Shown piece by piece: positions 34,096 through 44,011 of a DNA stretch of 64,000 nucleotides. The notes beneath the pieces were generated by a model. The model saw nothing but the letters and a program-made list of their open reading frames with translations. It was not told the DNA's origin and made no database searches. How positions within the stretch are numbered: the first letter of the stretch is position 1; the number at the start of each line of letters is the position of its first letter. Made by a program: the position numbers and the translations under genes. The stretch is from NCBI RefSeq assembly GCF_002844555.1, contig NZ_PJNI01000010.1, forward strand, positions 1 to 64,000, in the 5' to 3' direction. This DNA is from Brumimicrobium salinarum. GTDB lineage: Bacteria; Bacteroidota; Bacteroidia; Flavobacteriales_D; Crocinitomicaceae.

Positions 34096-37000
34096 ATGAA
34101 TACAAACTTTCATTTTCTTAAAAACGAATGGCCAACTTTCTTCGATAGAGCAAGTAGAGCTGAAGGTTTTGTAAGAACAGACCCAAGAGCATCACTGTCT
34201 TATGCAAGAATGGCTTTAGAAGTAGCGGTAAATTGGATGTACCGCAACGATGAAGAGTTGGAGATGCCTTATGATGATAATCTGAGTGCATTAATGGTCA
34301 ATAGAGATTTTAAAGATCAGTTCAACTATAAAATGCTGAATGAACTCCATTTAATTCGTAAAACGGGAAACCTTGCCATCCACAACAAGGCAGTCAGTGA
34401 TGTTGATTCTTGTACAATCATTGAAAATCTGTATTATTTTGGAAAATGGTTTGCTAAGTCATACCGCAAGGGAGAAATTGATGTTCCTGGACCTTTTGAT
34501 TGGGATTTAATTCCAGAAAGAAACACAGCATCTATCACCAAGCGACAACTTGAAGCGCTACAAAAGGAAATGGAAGAAAAGCTTGCTCGTTTTCAGGAAC
34601 AACAAAAAAAGCAACAAGAAGAACGAGAAGAGCTTTTAGCGAAAAATGAATTGTATAGACGTCAAATTGAGGAACGTACAAAAATTACCGAAGCTCAAAA
34701 AGCCGAAGCCAATCAAGAAGATGATTTACAACATCCAAGAAATGAGGCTGAAACCCGTAAATATTTTATTGATGTTTCTTTGCGTGAAGCAGGCTGGGAT
34801 TTAAGTGGCGCAAATGTAAAGGAATTTCCTGTGAAATTTATGCCGTCATCTACCAATAAGTCTACAACTGGAAATGTAGATTATGTGCTTTGGGATGACG
34901 ATGGAAAACCGCTGGCAGTTGTGGAAGCCAAAAGTACCATGGAAAATGCTTCAAAAGGAGAGAATCAAGCGCAATTGTATGCAGAAGCATTAGAAAAAAT
35001 GTTTGGAAAGCGACCAGTAATGTACTATACGAATGGATATGATACTTTTTTATGGGATGATCAGTTCTATAAAAAGGCGAGACTCGTTCATGGCTTCTAT
35101 ACTAAATCAGAATTACAAACCTTAATGTTCAGACGTGAAAACCGTAAGGATATTCGCAAAGCTGAAATTGATATAGATATTGCAGGAAGACCTTATCAAA
35201 TGCGTTCCATAAAAAGTATAGCAGAACACTTTGCAGGTACAGATAAGCGTACAGGTGAGTTGGTAGGAACGAACAGGGGAGCTTTACTTGTTTTAGCAAC
35301 AGGAACAGGGAAAACAAGGACTTCTATTGCCTTTTCTAAGATTATGTTGCAATCCAACTGGGCTAAGCGTATTTTATTCTTGGCTGACCGTGTCAGTTTG
35401 GTGAAACAAGCGAAAGCTAACTTTGTAAAATTACTTCCTGAACATGCATCAGTAAATTTAATTGAAGAAAAGGAAAACCCTGATGCTAGAATAGCATTTT
35501 CAACCTATCAAACCATGATGGGGTTAATTGATAAATCACGCGATGGCGATGCTCGTTTTTACGGTGTTGGACATTTTGACCTTATTATCGTTGATGAAGC
35601 TCACCGTTCAATTTATCAAAAGTTTCATGCTATTTTTGAATACTTCGATGCATTGTATTTAGGTTTAACCGCTACTCCAAAAGACAGTATTGATAAGAAT
35701 ACGTACAGTGTTTTTGATTTACCAGATAAAACACCAACAGACTCCTATGGTTTTGATGAAGCAGTAAAGGAAAAGCATTTGGTACCTTACCACAGCATTG
35801 ATATGCCAACAAAGTTTCACTCAGAAGGAATTCGTTACGAAGACTTGAGTGATGAGGAAAAAGAAGAGTTTGAGAATGAAATTTTAGATGGAGAAGAAGC
35901 TACGGGGAATGAATGGATTAAACCAGGTGAATTAAATGAATGGTTATTTAATAAGGATACTGCGGTTAAAGTCTTACAATATATACTACAAAATGGAATA
36001 AAGAAAAGAGGTGGTGAAGAGTTAGGAAAGACAATCATATTTGCGAAAAATCAAAAGCATGCACATTTTTTAAAAGATATGCTTTTAGATATGGATAAAG
36101 AGCAATTTGGAAATGATTATGTGAAAGTGATTACTCACAATGAACCTAAATCACAAGAATTTATTGAACGTTTTTGTGACGAAGAAAAAGACCGCTTACC
36201 ACAAATTGCAATCTCTGTTGATATGATGGATACTGGAATTGATGCGCCAAGCTGTGTTAACCTTGTTTTTTATAAGCCAGTAAGGTCATACGCTAAATTT
36301 TGGCAAATGATTGGTCGAGGTTCGCGATTAAGGCCGGATTTATTTGGTCCAGGAAAAGATAAAACCCATTTCTTGATTTTTGATTTGTTCGAAAACTTTG
36401 ATTTTTTCAAATTAAATCCAAAAGGTATAGAATCAAATGCTCAGCAGAGTTTAACAGCTCAGAATTTTATTTTAAGGTTACAACTCGCAAATTATCTTGG
36501 ATCAAATTCTTTTTTAAAGGATGAAGATTTGCAAGCGCATAGAAAATCACTTTTAGATGCTTTACATCATGAAGTTGCATCATTAGATTCTTCTCGATTT
36601 GATGTTAAAATGAAGTTTGAAATTGTTACAGAATTTGGAATTAATCAACGTTCTAAATGGGATAGTTTATCTAAAAAAGAGATCCGAACGATTGAAAATG
36701 AACTCGCAAATTTAATTCAACCACCAAAAGGAGACTCTGATTTGGCTCGCTATTATGATAAAAGACTTTATCTTTTAATGCTTAATCGTTTGGAAACTCC
36801 AGATTCAGATTTGTTCAAAAATAATTTTGCACTTCCTATTTCTAAAGTGGTAACTTTATCAAGGAAATTAGAAAGAAAGACAAGCATACCTATTGTTAAA
36901 GAAAATTTAGCATTGATTCAAGCGCCTCTTGATGATGCTTTCTGGGAGAAAAAAGGAATTGCTCATTTAGAGAAAATACGTTCTGGTATTCGAGACTTAT

Positions 37001-37581
37001 TGAAATATATTGACCGCGAAGACGAACGTTATGTAATGACTGATTACGAAGATAAACTTGGTGAAATTAGAGTGAATAATGCGCTAAGAGTAGGTGAAGA
37101 AGATATTGAATATGAAAATCCTTTTGCTTCAACAGCCAAAAGATTGGAGCAATTGATTAATGAAAATAAAGAAAATATCACCATCAGCAGAATTCGTAAA
37201 GGAGAAAAGATCACACAAGAGGAGCTCGCAGGTTTGGAAGATATTTTGTTTACAGATAAAATTCAAAAGGAGAAACTCATTCAAGAGGTTGGCGAAAATT
37301 TTAATCTTGTATCTTTCATTATTTCATTAATGGGAATTTCCAAAGAGAAGGTGGATCAGGCTTTTGCTGAATTCATTAATAAATACCATTTAAGTTCTAT
37401 TCAAATTGAATTTTTAAATACGATAAAAACCTTCCTAACAACAAATGGAAAGCTAGATCCCAAGAAACTGTTTGAAGAACCTTTTAGAAATTTCCATTCT
37501 CAAGGGGTTGAGGGAGTCTTTAATGATCAACAAACAGATGATTTGTTTAGGATTGTAGGAAAGATGAATGAGATTGGGTAG
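34096..37581 (+). CDS. hsdR: Type I restriction enzyme subunit R (endonuclease/translocase)
   Basis: An 1161-residue HsdR. Residues ~5-125 match a DUF4145-like helical domain (ASRAEGFVRTDPRASLSYARMALEVAVNWMY), followed by a Gln/Glu-rich coiled coil (~150-205). The nuclease core has VDYVLWDDDGKPLAVVEAKST near 260-280 (D...ExK). Helicase motifs follow: Walker A LATGTGKTRTS (~400), DEAH in IIVDEAHRS (~498), LGLTATP, and motif VI QMIGRGSRLRPD. The rest is the C-terminal domain that binds the methylase core. It translocates DNA and cuts unmethylated DNA remotely. It is separated from hsdMS by the AbiH and HicAB genes. Confidence 0.95.
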   Translation: MNTNFHFLKNEWPTFFDRASRAEGFVRTDPRASLSYARMALEVAVNWMYRNDEELEMPYDDNLSALMVNRDFKDQFNYKMLNELHLIRKTGNLAIHNKAVSDVDSCTIIENLYYFGKWFAKSYRKGEIDVPGPFDWDLIPERNTASITKRQLEALQKEMEEKLARFQEQQKKQQEEREELLAKNELYRRQIEERTKITEAQKAEANQEDDLQHPRNEAETRKYFIDVSLREAGWDLSGANVKEFPVKFMPSSTNKSTTGNVDYVLWDDDGKPLAVVEAKSTMENASKGENQAQLYAEALEKMFGKRPVMYYTNGYDTFLWDDQFYKKARLVHGFYTKSELQTLMFRRENRKDIRKAEIDIDIAGRPYQMRSIKSIAEHFAGTDKRTGELVGTNRGALLVLATGTGKTRTSIAFSKIMLQSNWAKRILFLADRVSLVKQAKANFVKLLPEHASVNLIEEKENPDARIAFSTYQTMMGLIDKSRDGDARFYGVGHFDLIIVDEAHRSIYQKFHAIFEYFDALYLGLTATPKDSIDKNTYSVFDLPDKTPTDSYGFDEAVKEKHLVPYHSIDMPTKFHSEGIRYEDLSDEEKEEFENEILDGEEATGNEWIKPGELNEWLFNKDTAVKVLQYILQNGIKKRGGEELGKTIIFAKNQKHAHFLKDMLLDMDKEQFGNDYVKVITHNEPKSQEFIERFCDEEKDRLPQIAISVDMMDTGIDAPSCVNLVFYKPVRSYAKFWQMIGRGSRLRPDLFGPGKDKTHFLIFDLFENFDFFKLNPKGIESNAQQSLTAQNFILRLQLANYLGSNSFLKDEDLQAHRKSLLDALHHEVASLDSSRFDVKMKFEIVTEFGINQRSKWDSLSKKEIRTIENELANLIQPPKGDSDLARYYDKRLYLLMLNRLETPDSDLFKNNFALPISKVVTLSRKLERKTSIPIVKENLALIQAPLDDAFWEKKGIAHLEKIRSGIRDLLKYIDREDERYVMTDYEDKLGEIRVNNALRVGEEDIEYENPFASTAKRLEQLINENKENITISRIRKGEKITQEELAGLEDILFTDKIQKEKLIQEVGENFNLVSFIISLMGISKEKVDQAFAEFINKYHLSSIQIEFLNTIKTFLTTNGKLDPKKLFEEPFRNFHSQGVEGVFNDQQTDDLFRIVGKMNEIG

Positions 37582-37691
37582 CATAAACCAATTGGTTCTA
37601 AAAGCAAAAAGCCTAGAACATATTATTGTTAACCCCCTTTCAAAATAACTTACACAGTTCTTAGGATACTCCCTCTTAAGTTGTGAAAAAC

Positions 37692-37729
37692 AAAAAAGCA
37701 AAAAAGCCAATTGACTTTTTTGCTTTTTT
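37692..37729. terminator. Bidirectional terminator at the right edge of the island
   Basis: A 15-bp stem, AAAAAAGCAAAAAAG (37692-37706) with CTTTTTTGCTTTTTT (37715-37729), has a CCAATTGA loop. It separates converging hsdR and the T9SS gene at 37756. Confidence 0.85.
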
Positions 37730-37755
37730 TGCCTTTGTTCAGTAAAAAATATTTT

Positions 37756-39624
37756 CTACTGCTTAACTATTCTTCTTCTAACAATTCCCTCTTTTGTTGT
37801 GATGTTTACGATATAAACACCAGGTGTTAAGTTTGAAATGTCAATTGAATGATTATTAGTAACTTTTAAGGCAATAGTTTGACCGTTAAGTGCAGTTAAA
37901 CTTATAGCTTCTATGTCTTGGTTGGTTTCAATGTTCAATTGATTATTTGCTGGGTTTGGATATAATTTAAAGTTTTTCAAATCATGATTCTCTAATCCAA
38001 CATTGTTTAGTACCATACAAGAAGAAGTGTCGATACAACCTAAATTATCAATAATTACAGCATAGCTTCCATTAGCTGTTGGGGTAAACGATTGGTTGGT
38101 TGCTCCCGAAATAGGGGCGAATCCGTTATTGCAATCTACCCATTGATAATCTACTCCGCTGGCATTTGCACTAAATGTTCCATGAACTGATAAGTTTATT
38201 GTCGTATCGATATCACAAAGCTCGAATAGTTCAATTCCATTTGTTCCATCATCACCTCTAAATAAAAGTCTACCTAAACCATAACGAATATTAGAAGGGT
38301 CACCGTTTGCCACTCCTGGATTAAGTTCTAACATCGTTAATGTATTTCCGTCATAAACAAATAATTCTCTACCATTTGCGTCAGTATTAGCAACGAGATA
38401 CATTTTATTATTAAAAACGGTAAATCTAGAAGGAGTAGAACTGTTTGGTCCTGCGTTAATATCCTCTACTAAAGAAGTCGTATTACCGTCATATTTGTGA
38501 AGTTCTACACCATCAGTACCAACTTCAGCCGAAAAGTACATTTCATTATTAAATAAAGTAAAGTTACTTGGGTATGAAGGATCTGTTCCAGGATTAACAT
38601 CAATTAATGTCAATGTTCCATTATCATATTCCCATAGTTCAGAACCATTTGTTCCATCATCAGCCTTGATGTAAACTTTGCCATTAAGCCCTTCAAAAGC
38701 TCTACCTACACTTGACCCCGATGTACCAGGATTAATGTCATGTGCTGTTAATGTTGTACCATCATAGGTATGTAGTTCAGGTCCTACAGAATTTTCTGTC
38801 GCACCCATAAAAAGAACACCTCCAATATCGGTTAACAAATACGCATAAGAATCATCAGTTCCTGGATTTATATCAATAACATCTACAGTTGTACCGTCAA
38901 AACTTCTCAATTCATTTCCATTTGTTGGGTCGTTGGCTGTAAAATATAATACACCATTTGAAACTGCTGGATTTGATGGATAAGAACTATCAGTACCCGG
39001 ATTTATATCTTCAACCAAAGTAACAGAAGAACCATCGAAAACATGTAGTTCACTACCTACAGAAGCTTCTTGAGCAGAAAAATAGAGTTTTCCATCATAT
39101 TCTTGGAACTTACTAGGAAATGAACCAGGTGCTCCAGCGTTAATGTCAATTAAGTTAAGGTTTGTTCCATCAAATTCATGTAATTCTACACCGTCAGTGC
39201 CATTGTCAGCAGAGAAGTATAGTTTGTTGTTAAACTCAAAGAAATTGGATGTAAATGAACCGATGTTTCCTGGGTTAATGTCAAAACTATTGACTGTTGT
39301 TCCATCGTATGTAAACAGTTCCTCTCCCGTAGTTCCATCGTTAGCGGTGAATACTAACAGTCCATTCAAATTATAAAGATTACTAGGGAAAGAACCAGTC
39401 GCTCCCGAGTTGATGTCAATTAAAGATGTATTCGTTCCATCGTATTCCCAGAGTTCACTTCCGTTAACACCATCGTCGGCTGAAAAATAATATTTATTAC
39501 CCACTTGTGTAATAAAGTTTGGAAAAGATCCGGAACTGCCTGGATTAATGTCCTCGACCAGCGTTTGCGAGTGTGCAAAAATTGTCGATGCAATTGTTGC
39601 AAGTGTAAAAATTGTTTTTTTCAT
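37756..39624 (-). CDS. T9SS-secreted protein with ten ELxxxDG propeller-like repeats
   Basis: A 622-residue secreted protein. The signal peptide starts at 39624 (MKKTIFTLATIASTIFAHSQ); a longer frame to 39648 only adds a hydrophilic tail. About ten ~45-residue repeats follow, each with GxELxxYDGTxxxLxDINPGxxxSxPSNF...YFxAxDGT, the ELWxxDGT repeat type, up to about residue 465. An Ig-like segment follows (THGTFSANASGVDYQWVDCNNGF), then a T9SS type A domain (NFKLYPNPANNQLNIETNQD ... GIVRRRIVKQ). Likely a cell-surface or secreted beta-propeller; the ligand is unknown. A block of 360 non-coding bases separates it from the next divergent gene. Confidence 0.85.
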   Translation of the reverse strand: MKKTIFTLATIASTIFAHSQTLVEDINPGSSGSFPNFITQVGNKYYFSADDGVNGSELWEYDGTNTSLIDINSGATGSFPSNLYNLNGLLVFTANDGTTGEELFTYDGTTVNSFDINPGNIGSFTSNFFEFNNKLYFSADNGTDGVELHEFDGTNLNLIDINAGAPGSFPSKFQEYDGKLYFSAQEASVGSELHVFDGSSVTLVEDINPGTDSSYPSNPAVSNGVLYFTANDPTNGNELRSFDGTTVDVIDINPGTDDSYAYLLTDIGGVLFMGATENSVGPELHTYDGTTLTAHDINPGTSGSSVGRAFEGLNGKVYIKADDGTNGSELWEYDNGTLTLIDVNPGTDPSYPSNFTLFNNEMYFSAEVGTDGVELHKYDGNTTSLVEDINAGPNSSTPSRFTVFNNKMYLVANTDANGRELFVYDGNTLTMLELNPGVANGDPSNIRYGLGRLLFRGDDGTNGIELFELCDIDTTINLSVHGTFSANASGVDYQWVDCNNGFAPISGATNQSFTPTANGSYAVIIDNLGCIDTSSCMVLNNVGLENHDLKNFKLYPNPANNQLNIETNQDIEAISLTALNGQTIALKVTNNHSIDISNLTPGVYIVNITTKEGIVRRRIVKQ

Positions 39625-39648
39625 AATAATATAATTAGATTTAATCAT

Positions 39649-40008
39649 AGCACGTTTTAAAATGAAATAGGGTTGGAAAAAAATGAATAGGATTTACAAA
39701 AATGTTCATATTCTTCATCTCCTAGATTTTAAATAATTGATTATGAGTAGTTTGAATTCTTTTAAGGTCAAGATGGGAAAACCTTAACAATTGTTAAATA
39801 AATGATTACTGAAAAGGAGTAAGATTGTTATAGAATAGCTCCTGTCTTAAAAAAAACACCTAATAATACTTATTTTAGCATCTATAGGTTATACGGGTAA
39901 TGAATATTTGTTTTGATTGAAGAATCAAGGCGTACAGCGTATTAATGATATATTTATAGAAAATATTTATGGAATTGTTCAAATGCTGACATCTTTAAGG
40001 CAAACGAT
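39649..40008. other. Divergent intergenic region
   Basis: A 360-base AT-rich gap between divergent secreted-protein genes. It must hold two promoters, but I found no exact TAnnTTTG box on either strand and no repeats. Confidence 0.4.
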
Positions 40009-41394
40009 ATGAAATATTTAAGTATAATTTTCTTTTTTTTGACGCTTTCAGTTCATAGTCAAACTGCTCTGGTGAAGTTGTCCGTTATAGATCAACAAAC
40101 TCAAAGTACCCTTGATTCTGTACAATTTATATTTTCCAATCAAGATGGACAATCCTTGGTGTCGGGCATGATTCTCAGCGACTCTGTACTTGAAATAGAG
40201 TTGAATAATGCTGAAAAACTACAAATTTCTTTAACAAAAGAAGGATTTTATGCTTTGGATACCTTAATTGATATATCTAGATACAAGCAGAAAATAAAAC
40301 GAAAAAAACTGATCCATTTGTCTTTGCCTATGGTTTTCGACGGACAGTACACAGCAGCTTTTGATATAAATGCACAGTATAAACCCGCAATTGAGTTTTC
40401 TTCTGATCGCATCAGTGTAACTGATTACGTTGTGCGAAATGAACAGGATATTTTATTATTGGCGTATCCAAAACGCTTAGAGAAATCAAGTGAACTCATT
40501 TGGTTTAAAAATGAGGTATTATATGCTAAAATAAAGGCGCCTGCTGGAACTTATCAATTGGATGTAGATTATCAGAATAAGATTTATTTGCGTACAAAAT
40601 ATTCAGATTACTTGGTGAATGTAAATGAGGATTTAACGATTTCACCGATAGAAAAAGGGTATTATCAACAATATTTGGCGCCTATTATAGATACAAATCG
40701 TGCGAATCAATTGTTTTTTGATAATTACCAATATCATTATCCAGCCTTTGATTTTTTTAAAGTGAATTTATTAGACACCCAGCATGTCTTGCTACATAGT
40801 GTTGTAGATGATGAAATGATGGAGCACTACAGGGCTGAATATAAATGGGCGGACGTACGCACGAAATTATGGGCTTGGGATAAAGAAAGTGAAACAGGAA
40901 TCGATCGTGAAATTTGGATTGGAGCGAATGTTTTTGCACATTCTATTTATTACGAAGACACTTATGGTGAGTTGTTTGTGCTTGATGATGAGGTTGTTGT
41001 GTTCGATTTCTACACAGATTATTTGTATTTTTATCATCAACGGACAGGAGAGGCTATAGACAGTGTTTTAATAAATTTTCATAAAAATTCGCGACAGCAT
41101 GAGTGGGAAAGGCGAGTGGTTCAAGATCCAATTACAAAAAAGATATATACTTTTTATGATGATGGTGGATATTTAGATGTTTTTGAAATCAATATGTCTA
41201 CTGGAGAACTGAAAACAGCATTTACTCTTTTTTATAGATACGCTGAGAATATTCAAATTTATAATGATAGAATTTATTACGTTTATAGACCTTTTGAAAG
41301 TCTTCAAAAGAAATATCTCTACAGTGAAGATTTAAGTAATGAAAATCGAGATCTTTCAGGTCAAAATAGGTTTGAAAACTCCTTTTCAAAGTGA
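40009..41394 (+). CDS. Secreted protein with carboxypeptidase-like N-terminal domain
   Basis: A 461-residue exported protein with signal peptide MKYLSIIFFFLTLSVHSQ. Residues ~20-105 (ALVKLSVIDQQTQSTLDSVQFIFSNQDGQSLVSGMILSDS ...) look like a carboxypeptidase-regulatory-like beta-sandwich. The remainder (VRNEQDILLLAYPKRLEKSSELIWF ... DGGYLDVFEINMSTGELKTAFTLFYRYAENIQIYNDRIYYVYRP) has propeller-like strand spacing. No T9SS sorting domain is visible. No specific family was recognised. It converges on the esterase gene. Confidence 0.6.
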   Translation: MKYLSIIFFFLTLSVHSQTALVKLSVIDQQTQSTLDSVQFIFSNQDGQSLVSGMILSDSVLEIELNNAEKLQISLTKEGFYALDTLIDISRYKQKIKRKKLIHLSLPMVFDGQYTAAFDINAQYKPAIEFSSDRISVTDYVVRNEQDILLLAYPKRLEKSSELIWFKNEVLYAKIKAPAGTYQLDVDYQNKIYLRTKYSDYLVNVNEDLTISPIEKGYYQQYLAPIIDTNRANQLFFDNYQYHYPAFDFFKVNLLDTQHVLLHSVVDDEMMEHYRAEYKWADVRTKLWAWDKESETGIDREIWIGANVFAHSIYYEDTYGELFVLDDEVVVFDFYTDYLYFYHQRTGEAIDSVLINFHKNSRQHEWERRVVQDPITKKIYTFYDDGGYLDVFEINMSTGELKTAFTLFYRYAENIQIYNDRIYYVYRPFESLQKKYLYSEDLSNENRDLSGQNRFENSFSK

Positions 41395-41431
41395 AAAACA
41401 TTGTATAATACAGATTAAGTTACAATTTCAC

Positions 41432-42076
41432 TTATTTAGTCTCACACTCCTGAGCAATTTCGTGTAGCATTTCAGTTTGAATATCATGTTTCCCGTCAAA
41501 CGTTTTTATTTGAATATTAAAGTTTTGAGCGGCAAAAACCTGTTGTACTTCATCGTGCTTTCCATCAAAAAAGGGATCTTCATTACCAACAACAAAGTAA
41601 TTATCAGAAACGTTTAATGTATTTTCATCTGCTTCAAAGGAGATGTCTTCAGGAAAAACACTTGCCCATAATATAAAGTGGTTTGCTTTAAAGTTACCCG
41701 AATTATGCCATCTAGAGGCTGTTGCTCCACCTTGTGAGAATCCCAACAAAAAACGTTTTTTATAACTTTTTTTATTTAACAAAGTAGTAGCTAATTGATT
41801 AAGAAAAGCATGATTATCTTGAATATCGTCTTCTCGTGCTTCTTTTGTCATCCACGATGCGCCAACACGACCACTTGTTCCTTTTATATATAAACGATGG
41901 ATTCCTTCAGGCGCTACGATGAAATTTTTTTCAGGATCCAAAGTATTAAATTTTCTAATAAAATAAGCTGGGAGTTGTGCATATCCATGAAGCACTATCC
42001 ATATATTTTCGGCTGTTTCCTGATTCCCAAAAGTAAAGAAACGTGCTGTTTTGTTGATGTTGATTTTGTGTTCCAA
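41432..42076 (-). CDS. Alpha/beta hydrolase, carboxylesterase/phospholipase type
   Basis: A 214-residue alpha/beta hydrolase. The oxyanion-hole region is WIVLHGYAQLPAYFIRKF. The nucleophile is in LLGFSQGGATASRW (Ser near residue 119), an Asp candidate in VVGNEDPFFDGK and the His in FDGKHDIQTEM. Similar small hydrolases act on esters or lysophospholipids; the substrate is unknown. The start is a TTG at 42076: an in-frame stop lies four codons upstream and no ATG gives the N-terminal strand. It begins one base after the stop of the repeat-protein gene, so the two are translationally coupled. Confidence 0.8.
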   Translation of the reverse strand: MEHKININKTARFFTFGNQETAENIWIVLHGYAQLPAYFIRKFNTLDPEKNFIVAPEGIHRLYIKGTSGRVGASWMTKEAREDDIQDNHAFLNQLATTLLNKKSYKKRFLLGFSQGGATASRWHNSGNFKANHFILWASVFPEDISFEADENTLNVSDNYFVVGNEDPFFDGKHDEVQQVFAAQNFNIQIKTFDGKHDIQTEMLHEIAQECETK

Positions 42077-42077
42077 T

Positions 42078-42476
42078 TCAAATTATGATTAAAAAAAACC
42101 ATGGAATATGACCTTCTATGGATTTTATGATGTTACTACTACTATTTGATCTTCCCTTGTACAGAAATTCAGTATCATAGGTGTAGAGTATGTTACTAGA
42201 ACTTGTTGATCTTTCCTTGAAAATATATGTGCCATCAAAAGTAAATAGTACGTTACTACTACTCGTTGATCGGCCTTTTAAAAGATAATCTCCGTCAAGC
42301 GAATAAAGAATGTTGCTGCTACTTTTCGATCGACCTTTATATACATATTCACCATCAAAAGTGAAAAGTACGTTACTCGAACTTACTGAGTTTCCCTTGT
42401 ATAAATAAAGACCATCCCATGTAAATAATATGTTACTACTGCTTGTCGTTCTTCCTTTTAAAATATGTGATTTCAT
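42078..42476 (-). CDS. Protein of six 20-residue KGRSTSSSN repeats
   Basis: A 132-residue protein almost wholly made of six repeats of exactly 20 residues, consensus KGRSTSSSNILFTFDGxYLY, with 6 residues before (MKSHIL) and 6 after (FFLIII). Every repeat keeps SSSN and most keep DG. The pattern suggests a beta-solenoid or a small beta-propeller. I do not recognise the family, and there is no signal peptide. The gene precedes an esterase with a 1-base gap. The 60-bp DNA period should allow copy-number change. The ATG at 42476 is preferred over a longer frame to 42512. Confidence 0.75.
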   Translation of the reverse strand: MKSHILKGRTTSSSNILFTWDGLYLYKGNSVSSSNVLFTFDGEYVYKGRSKSSSNILYSLDGDYLLKGRSTSSSNVLFTFDGTYIFKERSTSSSNILYTYDTEFLYKGRSNSSSNIIKSIEGHIPWFFLIII

Positions 42477-42532
42477 AATTACCTTTGTGTTTGAATTTCT
42501 GAAATATAACAAGTTTACAGTGCAACAACTTT

Positions 42533-43144
42533 TTATTTTATTCTTAATGAAAGAATATGCTCATCAGCTAAAAAGCCATTCAGTTGATCTCCTATTTTAA
42601 CTGGTCCTACTCCTTCTGGTGTTCCAGTAAATATTAAGTCTCCTATTTTTAAGGTCATAAATTGTGAAACATAAGCAATAATTTTATCGACAGTAAAAAT
42701 CATATCACTGCTGTTTGCTTGTTGAACAATTTCCCCATTTTTTTCCAATCGGAAATCTATATTTTGAATATTTTTATCTTTCAAGCTCAAAAATGTTTTA
42801 CTTAAAGGAGCACTGTGTTCAAAGGCTTTTGCTATTTCCCATGGATGACCTTTTTCTTTGCATATTTTTTGAATATCTCGTGCTGTAAAATCGATTCCTA
42901 ATCCTACTTCATCATAATATTGGCTAGCATATTTTTCGGCTATATTCTTCCCTAAACGATTAATTTTAATCACCAATTCGCATTCAAAGTGTAGATCTTT
43001 GGTAAAGTTTGGATAGAAAAAAGGATTATTTTTTGGCAAAATTGCTGTGTCTGGTTTTAAGAAAAAAAGCGGTACATCGGGTAGGGGAGCATTCATTTCT
43101 TTGGCATGATTAACGTAGTTTCTGCCTATACAAATAATCTTCAT
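42533..43144 (-). CDS. Fumarylacetoacetate hydrolase family protein (acylpyruvase-like)
   Basis: A 203-residue FAH-fold enzyme of the small FAHD1/acylpyruvase type. Family features: CIGRNYVNHAKEM at the start, the metal-binding FECELVIKI (ExE) near residue 54, GLGIDFTARDIQ with the third acid, and the end block DLIFTGTPEGVGPVKIGD. It would cleave acylpyruvates or decarboxylate oxaloacetate. It lies 6 bases after the exonuclease gene, and the two are likely co-transcribed. Cytoplasmic. Confidence 0.9.
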   Translation of the reverse strand: MKIICIGRNYVNHAKEMNAPLPDVPLFFLKPDTAILPKNNPFFYPNFTKDLHFECELVIKINRLGKNIAEKYASQYYDEVGLGIDFTARDIQKICKEKGHPWEIAKAFEHSAPLSKTFLSLKDKNIQNIDFRLEKNGEIVQQANSSDMIFTVDKIIAYVSQFMTLKIGDLIFTGTPEGVGPVKIGDQLNGFLADEHILSLRIK

Positions 43145-43150
43145 GATGTC

Positions 43151-44011
43151 TTAATTTCCAAATTTATTTTTAAGCGCTTCTAATTTATTTTCTAAACGTT
43201 GTGCTTCTCTTTCTTTTTTGATTTTTTTATCGGCTTGACGTTTGGCTTTTATTTTTTCCATTTCATTTTTTAATACAGCCTTCGTATATCTTGGAAAGTT
43301 ACCGTTCATCATCCAACCATAGTAGCCTGGTTCTTTTTGGTCAACTTCCTCAATTGTTTTTCCCTTGTGTTTTCCGAAATTGTATATGGCCTTACCTTCA
43401 TCATTTTCAGCTAATCTTCCTGCAAAATCAATGATTTTAAATTTATTTTGTGTTGAAAAATCAGCTAAAAAGTTTACATTGTTTTCCAAGTCTTCGTAGC
43501 GTTCAACTTGTGCTTTAAGAACCTCATAAGTTGCGATAACATCAGCTTCTGCACTATGCGCGTCAACGAGATCTTTATTACAATAAAACTTGTAGGCAGC
43601 AACCAATGTACGTTGCTCCATTTTGTGGAAAATATTTTGTACATCAACAAATTTTCTCTTACTTAAATCGAAAGGATGATTAACCCTTAGAAACTCTTCC
43701 GCCAACATTGGAATATCAAACTTGTTAGAGTTAAAGCCAGCTAGATCTGCATCTCCGATAAATGTACTGATTTGATCTGCAAGAGCTTTAAAAGTAGGCT
43801 CATCTTTAACATCCTCATTGGATATGCCATGAATTTCTGTACTTTCCTTAGATATTTCTATTTCTGGATTCACACGAAGGGTTAATTTTTTTTCTTCTCC
43901 GTTGGTGTTTATTTTAAGCATGCTCAATTCAACAATTCTGTCTTTTGAAACATCTAATCCTGTTGATTCGATATCAAATACACACAGGTCGTTCTGTAAA
44001 TTTAAATTCAT
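43151..44011 (-). CDS. DEDDh 3'-5' exonuclease (DNA polymerase III epsilon-like)
   Basis: A 286-residue exonuclease. DEDDh motifs: FDIESTGLD (Exo I, D and E near residue 13), GFNSNKFDIPML (Exo II, about residue 95), and AHSAEADVIATYEVL (Exo III with H and D, about residue 151). The C-terminal part has YNFGKHKGKTIEEVDQKEPGYYGWMM, a domain often added to Bacteroidota epsilon-like exonucleases (DUF3820-like), then a basic helix. Probably used in repair or RNA trimming rather than as the polymerase proofreader. 287 bases without a gene follow upstream. Confidence 0.87.
   Translation of the reverse strand: MNLNLQNDLCVFDIESTGLDVSKDRIVELSMLKINTNGEEKKLTLRVNPEIEISKESTEIHGISNEDVKDEPTFKALADQISTFIGDADLAGFNSNKFDIPMLAEEFLRVNHPFDLSKRKFVDVQNIFHKMEQRTLVAAYKFYCNKDLVDAHSAEADVIATYEVLKAQVERYEDLENNVNFLADFSTQNKFKIIDFAGRLAENDEGKAIYNFGKHKGKTIEEVDQKEPGYYGWMMNGNFPRYTKAVLKNEMEKIKAKRQADKKIKKEREAQRLENKLEALKNKFGN

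Noticed and set aside
41389-41433. Terminator between the secreted protein and esterase genes
   Set aside because: The 8-bp arms (AAGTGAAA/TTTCACTT) are far apart and overlap coding ends; the structure is weak.
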